From: Durusdinium trenchii
Taxonomy: Eukaryota; Sar; Dinophyceae; Suessiales; Symbiodiniaceae
DNA: 64,000 bases
Reading direction: 5' to 3'
Assembly: GCA_963970005.1 (NCBI GenBank)
Contig: CAXAMN010000001.1
Location: 2,742,644 to 2,806,643 of the forward strand
The translations under genes and the position numbers were made by a program. This document shows, piece after piece, positions 26,077 to 35,500 of the stretch. Numbering within the stretch: the stretch's first letter is position 1; each line of letters opens with the position of its first letter. The notes below the pieces were generated by a model, which did no database searches, was not told the DNA's origin, and saw only the letters and a program-made list of their open reading frames with translations.

Positions 26077-26528
26077 CTGTGGGTCAAAACCTGGATCCCC
26101 AAACTAGGGTAGGTTGACCTCCTGAGTAAGTATTCCATTCTGTTCCTTTTTATCTGGTCAACCCAGGTAGCCTGGGTTGGACCCACGCCCAAATCAGTAG
26201 AAATGGAACATGTGTTCCATGCTCGTGCCTCAAAGACCTTCAATGAATGTTCCGTTTTTGCGCTCCCAACTCAAATCAGATTTGTGATCTCTTCTGAAGG
26301 CTTTGTAAGTTTTGTGGATTTAGAGTCACAGGTGAACTCTGTTGGAGGTTCTTCCATATTGCATTTCTGATCTGAGGCATGACAATTGATTAGACAAACA
26401 TTGTTCAATAAAACTTAAACATTAAACCATATTAAACCTATATATCCTATACTATATACATTATACAAAGGAGAAACTATGCGAAGAGTTGTATTTCAGC
26501 ATGACGGTGGAAGCTCCCACCCACTCAC

Positions 26529-26654
26529 TTCTTGGGTCTGTCTTGAGAACCACCCCGACATGGACATGGAACTCTTGGTCGTAGCGTTGGACCAGCGTTT
26601 CTGATTTCACGGCTCCCATCTGGGTTCCCGAAACAGCCGGTGTTTGTTGGAGGT
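26529..26654 (-). CDS. internal exon, unknown protein
   Basis: The exon lies between an acceptor (GATATAG|ACCTCC) and a consensus donor (CAAGAA|GTGAGT), 126 nt. The peptide includes VQRYDQEFHVHVGVVLKTDP, alternating hydrophobic and polar residues like beta strands. No family is recognised. Confidence 0.5.
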
Positions 26655-26664
26655 CTATATCTAT

Positions 26665-26745
26665 AGAAGATCCTTTTGGCAAACATTTCTTCCCCAGGCG
26701 GACTCAGGGCAGAAATGTTTGCCGCAGGTGCTTCAAGGATCTTCT
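26665..26745. repeat. imperfect inverted repeat
   Basis: AGAAGATCCTTTTGGCAAAC at 26665 is mirrored by GTTTGCC...AAGGATCTTCT ending at 26745. The right arm contains a ~9-nt insertion. It abuts the exon ending at 26654. Confidence 0.6.
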
Positions 26746-27471
26746 AGGTATGCTTGCATTGACAGAAGACAAGCATTGAATACACCATCTGGCAAAGGGA
26801 AGCTTCTATAGGAACAATACCCTACAGGTCAATCATCTCATTTTACTGGAGTTGGTTATACAAGAAACACTGTTCAAGCAAGGAAATGACCTGTTTTTAC
26901 TGGGTCTTTGTACTTGATACGGTCTTATTTTCCGTTTTCTTTGCAGGATGCACCCCCCTCCAGCCCCTGGTGCGGTGCTTTGGTCCAGATCACTGCCAGT
27001 GTCAGAAAGATCGATTCATAGCCCGAGGCCAAAGAACCACTTCGTTTGCATTCATAGTCGGTTGAGTTGGTTGAGAGTAGATGGCACAAGGGCACCCAAC
27101 GTTTGGTGGTTTATATAGACCCCCATAGACCCCCATACAAACGACATCTTGGGGTGCCAGTGCCATCTATCTATCTAATTACATATATATATATATAAGT
27201 ACTCTGAAACCAATGTAAAGACATGTAAAGACATATAAGACATGCCAGTGGGCTCTGAAGTAAGTTGCTGAATCCTGGCTTATATCTTATCTTTCTTTGG
27301 GAGCGGGTTGAAGAGCTGGAAGCTCTTCCAGAATTCTAGCCGTCTACCTCCACGTGTTCCATGTCAAAAGTGAAGTCCCAGTGTCCCATGCAGGTCGCCA
27401 CGAAAGGTGCATCCTTTGCATGCCCCCGATCTCCCGTTTGAGCGTCGCGACTGGTTCTCTTCCGCATTCAC

Positions 27472-27531
27472 CAGCGCTGCATAGGCAGAGCTTTGAGCCT
27501 CAGGAAATTCTCAGTGCGCAGGTGAAAGCAC
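27472..27531 (-). CDS. small candidate internal exon
   Basis: A 60-nt stretch lies between CTCCAAG| and CAGCGCTG|GTGAATG. It encodes CFHLRTENFLRLKALPMQRW. Both boundaries look like splice sites, but short length makes chance likely. Confidence 0.3.
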
Positions 27532-29241
27532 CTTGGAGGTGTTTTTCTTCCTTTGAGAAGTCGATGAACGCAACAAAAGAAACTTGAGTGTTAAAGTTGG
27601 TGCTCTCTTTTTTTAGGAAACACATCACACACATCACACATCCTCACACCGTCTGGGCTCACAGGGCATCCTCACAACGAATGCACTCTAATCGTTATTT
27701 CACCGACTGCTTCGCCGTGTGCGGAACAAGCCCGACGACAAGCACAATGGAAGCAACCAACAATGGCGGCGAGAAAGGCAATAAACACTCTCTTGTTTCC
27801 AAGCCCACATCAGCTAGCCCAAACCTGCTCCACGGCAGTGCGCAAGGACTTGTTGGTCCTGCCAGTGCTCTCAGTGAGGCGCAGCGATGCACAGCTTCTG
27901 CAGTGATGGGAGCATTGAAAGCAGTGATCCGAATGATCCATTGATATCCATCGGATCCATCGGATTCTGAGGCAGCGGCTCCAGCTCTCTGAGTCTGTTT
28001 GGGTTTCTGCCTTGAACGTCTTGGTAAGTAAGTCTTGTCTCTGAGGTCCTTGGAGCCCTTGGGGATTCATGATGGGATCCCGAACACCCCCACGGCCAAA
28101 CCCGGCCGACCGGGACGGGTGACCGGGTAATGTGCATCACCGACCGTCGGGAGCGCGGCCGATCAAGGAACCGAATCGACCGTGGAATGCCGATCTGAAA
28201 GAGAAAAAGACGGAGCCGATCTCGTCCTGGTCTAAGGACACATTATAAAGGGAGGTGGACCTCATGAGTGGTATCTCATATCTTCTTCACCTTGTTGACC
28301 TACCATGTGGGGGGGGGGTTATGAATCAGGTCTTGACATTAGGCTACATACCCAGGTCACACCAAAGGTCACACCATGGTGTTGCTCTGCCGCCGAGTTC
28401 GACATCGGTCCACACCATGGTGCCCTCCATCGCCCAGCGGTCCTCTTGGCCTGCTTGATTTGACCTTCCAGGAATTGTCGGTCATCCTCAAGGGCCTCGA
28501 AACGTAGGCTGGGCATCCAAACCCGCAACACCGCTTAATCTGCGCAATCCGATGCTACCCACTGCCCAGGTACAAGAGGTGCGTAGGGCTATAGGGGACA
28601 TGATTGTGGATGTTTTAAAGTGAGACCATCAAGCAGCATGCATTTATAAACTGAGGTAAATCTCAAAGTTTAGCGACCAAAACAGAATCATCAACAACCG
28701 AACTGAAAAGGCAACATTCTTGAGTGTATTATAGATGCCTACTATGTTGTTTTAATTTCTTACCAAGCTTCCTGTCGACAGATTGCTGCGATTCGCAATC
28801 GTACCGTGCATCGTATCGCCGCATAGTATCGCCGGCGGCAAAGGTGTGGTATACAGTGTGACAATCTCTGGGAGCAACACATTAAAAGGCACGAGTTGAT
28901 GTTCGAGTCGAGAGCATTTCATCAAACAGATCGAATCGCCTGGATATACCGAAGGTACGAAGCTACGGCCTTTCATCCTCGTCGAATCATGGAGGATTTG
29001 TTTTTTTTTAAATAGTCTTTTTGGTTTCCAGGGATTGAACCACAGCAGATTGTATGCTTGACGCTTGAATGCCCTTCTTTCTTTTGGAAGTTTCTGAACC
29101 GGTGGTGAGTCGCAATCAAAGGGCATTGGACATCTATCCGTCTTCCCTTTCACCCATAGCGACAAGATGCGACAAGTATACAGTGCAATTCTGCTCCTAT
29201 CGAAAAAATCATTGTGCCTGGTGGGTACTTCTGCGTGTGTG
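27532..29241. other. no firmly supported gene
   Basis: A - strand frame at 27672-27806 gives a short hydrophobic, Cys-rich peptide. A CpG-rich block lies at about 28080-28185. The 194-codon - strand frame at 28752-29336 runs through a CA repeat and looks non-coding. Confidence 0.35.
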
Positions 29242-29642
29242 TGTGTGTGTGTCAACCCCGGTTCCAAAGGGTACCGCGTTTCTCGATGGTTCCAGCATGC
29301 AAGCAGGGGAGTGGTGCGCGGTCTTGGAGTCACCACTCAACGAAGACACTCCTTGAGCCGCGGTGATATCCGGAAGGGACGCCTTCTGGACGTACCTGCG
29401 CTGAACACACTGACTCCACTGGTTCCCCTCGCCGCTGTTCTTTGTTTTCATGGTTGTTCCCATGCTACCTTCCCCATAAACAGGTTTCCACCGTTCGTGC
29501 GATGCCGCTGAGTCACTGCAGATGCGCATAACAACTTTTTGTTAAAACATCTTCAAATCTTTGGACCTTTCGCCTTACCTTTCTCTCACCTTCCTTCTCG
29601 ACGTGGGAATTGAGTTAACAGCAAACCAATGTCAGAGTGTGA
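29242..29642. repeat. terminal direct repeat, copy 1
   Basis: It begins in a GT run followed by GTCAACCCCGGTTCCAAAGG and ends CAATGTCAGAGTGTG. Open frames on both strands are shared with copy 2 and are not supported as genes. Confidence 0.9.
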
Positions 29643-29867
29643 ACCGCTCAGCCGTCCCACTTGGGTGCTGGGTGTGATCCTCCGCAAGGAGGCGCTGCTT
29701 TCATACCGGAAATCGTGTAACTGCTTTGACCGTATCCACCAAACCTTGGATTTTCTTAACCGACTTTGTTTCACTACTGAATTGTCTGAACAAAGAGCCG
29801 CCGGGCTTTCACGGTGAACAACCATAGCCGCCGGGCTAAAAAACGGAATTCCAGGTCAGGCATGTTT

Positions 29868-29887
29868 CCCCCCCCCCCCCCCCCCCC
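29868..29887. repeat. 20-nt C homopolymer
   Basis: An uninterrupted run of C lies in the interior of the terminal-repeat element. Its length is unreliable in most sequencing methods. Confidence 0.9.
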
Positions 29888-30352
29888 GCCGTGTTCTACT
29901 CCCTACCTAATTAGGGCAACACAGGAAATGGTACTCGACACACTTGTGTCGGTGCCTTTCCCTTTGTTGTTCCTGTTCTAGTCTACTCTACCCGGGCGGT
30001 CTAAGACTAAAGTCCCGCTCCCTAACTATTGCATTTAATTCGCCTCGGCCAAGTAGTCAGTAATTCTAGAGTGCTAAGTAGTCATACACACACATGCTAC
30101 ATACAACCCCTCCCTGCCCCCCCCTTTCTTTCTTACGCTTTCGGTCGTTTCTTGGGCTTTCTCTCAGGCTTTTGAGGTTGTTCTTGAGGCTCGTTTCCCT
30201 GCCCCAGTCAAGGGCTAAGTATTCACCTTTTTTCTACACCTATCTTTCTCTCTTGCCCTCTTAGCGCTGCTCTTTCTGTGCTTCTTTCTTTTGTTTCTAA
30301 GGCTTTTTAGGTGCCTAATCAGGTCGTTCGCACGAGCGCCGCAAAGCGGCAC

Positions 30353-30752
30353 CGTGTGTGTGTCAACCCCTGTTCCAAAGGGTACCGCGTTTCTCGATGG
30401 TTCCAGCATGCAAGCAGGGGAGTGGTGCGCGGTCTTGGAGTCACCACTCAACGAAGACACTCCTTGAACCGCGGTGATATCCGGAAGGGACGCCTTCTGG
30501 ACGTACCTGCGCTGAACACACTGACTCCACTGGTTCCCCTCGCCGCTGTTCTTTGTTTTCATGGTTGTTCCCATGCTACCTTCCCCATAAACAGGTTTCC
30601 ACCGTTCGTGCGATGCCGCTGAGTCCTTGCAGATGCGCATAACAACTTTTGTTAAAGCATCTTCAAATCTTTGGACCTTTCGCCTTACCTTTCTCTCACC
30701 TTCCTTCTCGACGTGGGAATTGAGTTAACAGCAAACCAATGTCAGAGTGTGT
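30353..30752. repeat. terminal direct repeat, copy 2
   Basis: It matches copy 1 at an offset of 1110-1111 bp, with one T fewer near 30648. Confidence 0.9.
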
Positions 30753-30884
30753 GTGAGTGTGTGTGCGGGTACTTCTGGTGAGTCCTGCAACAAAAAGACT
30801 TGGACTGCCACCTTGCGTCCCCATAAGCAACCGAGTTCTACTATTCTAGGATGGTGGGGGTTGAAAGTCCAACATGTTTTTTCT

Positions 30885-31172
30885 TCATCTCCCATTCTGC
30901 AAATAATCGCCAAGCTGTTGAAACGAGTCGGATATAGATCCCGTCTTCTTCGGCTTGTCGGGACTCTTTTTCAACTTGGAACGCAGGGCATTTATGTCAC
31001 CGAGATGTTTGTACATGTTATCCATGCAATTCCTGGGTGTTAGCTTTTTGGTGACAGGCAATTTGCTAAGTCCACTGTAATACAATGGGAAGTTCTTATG
31101 TTCATTAATGGCTTTTACTGCTTCATCTGCTGCCTCATTCACCAAGCAATCGCACCAAACGCGGTCGTCCAT
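30885..31172 (-). CDS. 95-codon ORF, unknown protein
   Basis: ATG at 31172 follows directly on an in-frame TGA, and the frame ends with TGA at 30885. The peptide is hydrophilic and helix-prone, with INEHKNFPLYYSGLSKLP in the middle and a Lys/Pro-rich stretch before the end. Composition looks genuinely coding. It may be a short protein or a terminal exon. Candidate exons on the same strand lie just upstream at 31784-31860 and 32004-32260. Confidence 0.4.
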   Translation of the reverse strand: MDDRVWCDCLVNEAADEAVKAINEHKNFPLYYSGLSKLPVTKKLTPRNCMDNMYKHLGDINALRSKLKKSPDKPKKTGSISDSFQQLGDYLQNGR

Positions 31173-31623
31173 TCATTGGTACTTGTATGTGTGCAAAATA
31201 CCCAGGGGCAGACTTGGTGCTGCAAACCTCAAGTTTTAAGCATTAGCTGGAGTCTTTTATTGTATCAAGATACAGTAAGGGCAGGTCATTGACTTATACG
31301 TGACACATGACAAGCGGAAAACCCCAAATGATCCAAATATGCCAAACCATAGGTTGTTACAGGTTGGATGATAAGCTCATTGACCAAAAGCTTTCATTAG
31401 GTCGCCGGTTGTTGACTGACTGCTCCGCTGCGGAATATAATCTTCTCCTACAAATCCGCACAGGTGGCCCCTTTGGAGTGTAGCGGCCCGCGTGGCCGAC
31501 CTGACTTCCAAACACAATCTTCAGGAGTTACATGGAGTTACTGTACAAGTCGTGAATCGATTGGGATCATTGGGTTGGTTCCCTCCGAAAGCGCACAGAT
31601 GACCGAAAAACTGAGAAAGTCTA

Positions 31624-31684
31624 TAGTGGCTATGAGGCATGCCTATGCATCGGACCCAGGTTCAAGCCCCAGGTGCCACACGGA
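31624..31684 (+). mobile_element. tRNA-like (SINE-head-like) segment
   Basis: TGGCTATGAGGC at 31627 fits a pol III A box and GGTTCAAGCCC at 31659 fits a B box at a normal distance. The T stem does not pair fully, so this is not a tRNA gene. Confidence 0.3.
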
Positions 31685-31783
31685 CCGGCGGACAGGCTAA
31701 GGGCCGTGGTTCCCCCACCCCTGCAGCTAATAGGTGATGAGGGGACCGTGTGTGGACCGTTAAACCACAACAGGGCGACCGAA

Positions 31784-31860
31784 ACTGAGAAAGCAACCTC
31801 TGCCTTGCCCTTCCACTTGTCCAGCTCCTCAAATCGTTGGCAAATCGCAAAGGCAAAGAC
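31784..31860 (-). CDS. candidate exon, unknown protein
   Basis: One - strand frame reads FAFAICQRFEELDKWKGKAE before a weak GT. The peptide is amphipathic. Boundaries are unclear. Confidence 0.3.
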
Positions 31861-32003
31861 CAAATGTGAGGGCGTGACTAGAGCTGAGCCAAAGTCCTTC
31901 TTATTTTAAGACGCTTCAGAAGAGTTTTGACGTTCAAGACTCAAGAAAGAACAACATGTCCGAGTCCCCTTCGAGCGATGGCATCTCACTAATTCACATC
32001 TAC

Positions 32004-32260
32004 CTGCCACATCGCCGGGCATGCGATCTACCACAACATTCATCCAGAGTCTACTGTAGGTCACGGTCTCTGCCCTCTCTATTTCCAGCTGCAGTCCTTC
32101 TTGTACTTTTTGACGAGCTCATCTAAACGCAAGGCCTCGAACGTCTTCCGGTGCAAATCGCATGTCAGCGACATGGGAAGAACCCATGCAAACGCCAGGC
32201 AAGACTTCGTCTTCGGACGGGAAGTTTGCATCCCCAACAAACCTGGCAAACAACATGGCC
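32004..32260 (-). CDS. candidate exon(s) with an apparent A-run frameshift
   Basis: One frame reads ...RKTFEALRLDELVKK up to an A5 run at about 32107-32111. The next frame continues as VQEGLQLEIERAETVTYSRL and ends at a GT donor (GTGGCAG|GTAGAT). If the A run had one more base the two halves would form a single charged, coiled-coil-like exon. Alternatively a second exon starts at CTGCAG|CTGG (32088). No family is recognised. Confidence 0.4.
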
Positions 32261-32565
32261 ACCTGGAATCTGCTATAGTCCCATCATGATCGAAACATGA
32301 CTCCAAATCACTATATATATGTATATGTACGTTATACTCTCAAACCAAAAACCCTGAGCGCTTGGAAGGTTCCGCATCCTGATCTACAAACAACTCATGA
32401 CAAGCGCTGCAAAAAGAAGCCTCTTCGCGCACAGCGGGGAGAGTGCAGCCTCTTTGGGGTGCTGGGCTTTTAGAGTCGAGAGTCCTGAGATCTGTCTTCC
32501 ACAGTGCACCTGTTCCATTATGACGGAGACATCCCAGTTCGCCCCCTGGAAGAAGAATATATATA

Positions 32566-35500
32566 ATGGACCCAAACCCATTGGTTGGGAGCCCCTTGTT
32601 GTTCGAACGCACCTTCCAGCTGGTGGGGCCGTTTCGACCGATCGCGTTCGCCATGTGGTTGACTGGAAGTTTAGCGAGAGGGAGGTTCACGAGATGTTCT
32701 TCGAATGTCTGCGACGTGGCCTTGTTCCCAGATCGTGTGGAAGCCACGATTCACGTGCCCGTGGAGTGGGAAAGGCATGTTTCCTGTGGCTTGGAGTTTA
32801 GGTTGGAACGCTTTCGGGTTAGTTGGTGTGGTTCTAAACCTCACTTTCACTTCCTGAATGGTGATGATGGTGGGATGACCTGCTTGTACTTGGTTCCCTC
32901 TGTGAAAAGGGAAGCCCCTTGCCTTTTTGAGGCTTTTGCGGGCATTGGGGGATGGTCCGAAGCCCTCTCAATTTTGGGGATTCAGCCGGCAGTGCTTATT
33001 GACAACGATCCTGTTGTCATTCGTTCGCTGCACCGGAAGTTGAACTTTCCTGTGATGCATCCTGACGAGTTCCTCTCTAAAGCCTTGCATTTCCTGATCG
33101 ATGGCCCGGTCATCGTTTTCGGTAGTGTTGGCGACGAAAAGATTTGGGTTGCCCTAGGCATTCGGAACGCCATTGGATGTTTTGCCAGTCCTCCATGTCA
33201 GCCGTGGTCCTCAGCGGCCAACCGAAAGGGACTTTCATGTGAAGATGGCATGATATTCCAAGAGATGATGCAATATGCCGGACGGCTCTCAGTTTCCTTC
33301 CTTGGAGCTGAAAATGTGCCAGGGTTGCGCAGCCATCCTGACTTTGATGTGTTGGTCCGGTCTGCCGATTCCGCTGGATTGAAGCTTCAATGTGAAGGAG
33401 TTTATGATTGCAAGAAAGTCAACCCAGTTCTCCGTGAACGTTGGCTGGGTGTTTTCGTTGGTGCTCATTTGAAGGTCGCTCCTCAGGTTTGTGAAAGTGC
33501 CCGGAAGATTCACTGGAACGAAAGTGGACTCTCGCGAATGTACCCCGGACCTACGTTAGCCGAATCGAATGCAGTGCATAAACATATCACTGCCATTGAA
33601 CTCGAGCAGTTGATTCCTGATCAGGCCGCCATGCAGATCCTATCCAAGGTTGAATTTTTGCCTACGCTGACTTTGCGGAAGAGTAGTCTGTCTGAGGCAG
33701 AAGCATTTCGCACTCGTGTGAGATCTTTCCAGCAACCGATGGTTGGGGTCATGGCTCAGTATACCCGTCAGCATTTGCTTCCTGAGACCTTGCTGCGGGA
33801 GCGTGGTTTGAAGACTCACTTGGTCCAAGACCTGAGCGTGACCAGATACTTTTCCCCTTGGGAGGTACTCGCAGCCCTTGGACACTCCAAAGTGGCTGTT
33901 CTCCCATTGTCCAACGATGATGCTTTTCGTATTGTTGGGAACGCTATTGCGGTTGGTCATTCGATGTTGTGCGTCGCCCAGACGGCACACATTGTTGAAG
34001 AGGTTTGGCCTTTCGCTAGTGTCCCGGCACTCAGTCAGTTGTATGACCTTGTGGTCGGTCATGCCATGAAGCTTACTCAGTTGAAAGTTGAGCAGGATCA
34101 TGAGGTTCGTTGGTTGATCGAGATTGAGGAGGATGTCCAGTCGCCCTCTCCGAAGCGATTACGGAGTGCTCAGTCCATCGAGATTTCGCCTACCGTGCCC
34201 TTTTCGTGCGTCGAGGAGGCAAGTGAGATGCGTGGCTTGGATGATGCCGCTGATTTTCTCTGTCCTTATTCCATTTGGTCGAATTTGCGCATCCCCATTG
34301 ATGAGTGCAAAGGAGGCATCGTGGTCTTGAAACACTGCAACAAGGCCTGGTGCATTTGCGTTCATGGTTCACCATCCGACACCGTGGGGGTGTTTGTGCA
34401 GACGGCCTTGCCGTTGTCATCCAAAGAGGATTTTGTGAAATTCCAGCGACGTGGAGTTGAAGTAGTTTGGGAGGACCGCATTGAGGCAGTTCCTGTCTCT
34501 GAGATTGTTTTTTGGCCCAAGGTTGTGACCGTCAACGTTTTCTGCAGTCGACCTGAGCGAATTTGGCAGGTGAAAGTTGATGTCACTTGGAAGGTCCAAA
34601 CTTTGATTTCTTTTCTCGCAGGTTCAATTGGAGTGCCCGATGAATCCGTGTTGATTCAAGTGAAGAACTCCTTTCCTCCCGGGGGGTCCTTCCTTCAAGC
34701 CTGTGAGGGTGACAAGTTCGAGTTGCGGTTTCTCATGCAAACGCCCATGCAAGTCCAGCCATTGGCACGCCATGGTGATCGTGACCTTGGGTTGCGCACC
34801 GTTGATAATGGCCATGTTCGCATTTTCGCAAGACATCCTAATCACAAGTTGATTTGCACAGTGAACGTTCGTTTGACCGAAGAGTGCGCCAGTGTCATCC
34901 CACAGCTCTTTCCCGATATGTGCCAGACACATGCCTGGACGTGTGGAAGGGCAAAGGGTGAAGAAGTTGCGAAAGACACCATTGAGATGTTGTTAGATGG
35001 TGGTAACGACTGCTTCTTTGTTGCCTGGGACACTTTGGCACCGTATCGTCGAACTGCTGTGAAGATCGTCATGACCAAACACGAGGCCGGCTCGGAATTG
35101 TTTTTGCAGGCTTTCCCGGATTTGCCCACCACTCAGAGGTGGATTCGCTCTCCATGGAATATCCAAGCTTGCCTGCTGATGGTGCCAGCTCACATCGAGC
35201 TTGGCGAAATTGGGGCGTCTTTCATCGCTGGATCGCAGATGAACACGAGCATGACAGTGCATTGTGGGAGTACATTGTTCGATCCGTTGATCAAAGCACA
35301 TGATGTTGGACTTGCCGACACGATCTCCTTCAAGATTGCCCCGTTGAAAGGTGGTGCATTCAAGGTCGGCCCAGATTGTGATGATGAAGATCTGATTCCA
35401 TTAGCTGCTCCTAGTGGGATGTCGTCCTTTCGCTCTGCCGTTGAACAGCTCGGAGTGCAGATTGCCCCTGCCACATTCGCACGTGGAGGGTGTTTGATCC

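Larger units (their letters stand above)
29234..30766. mobile_element. 1.5-kb element with ~400-bp terminal direct repeats (TRIM/LARD-like)
   Basis: Two nearly identical direct repeats of about 400 bp (29242-29642 and 30353-30752) bracket about 710 bp of unrelated DNA. The 11-bp word GGGTACTTCTG occurs directly outside both ends (29223-29233 and 30767-30777), as expected for a target-site duplication. The outer edges are GT-rich. Only about six substitutions and one indel separate the repeats, so the insertion or duplication is young. No gag/pol frame is present, so a non-autonomous terminal-repeat retrotransposon is the best reading. A segmental tandem duplication is the alternative. Confidence 0.5.

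Noticed and set aside
25842-26243. 133-codon - strand ORF as the gene at 26 kb
   Set aside because: A different frame between good splice sites (25899-26076) has far more coding-like composition.
28752-29336. 194-codon - strand ORF
   Set aside because: It runs through a CA repeat and part of the terminal direct repeat, has no motif, and has mixed composition.
32340-32747. 135-codon - strand ORF over the 5' end of the retroelement
   Set aside because: It is antisense to the better-supported + strand coding sequence and has no motif.
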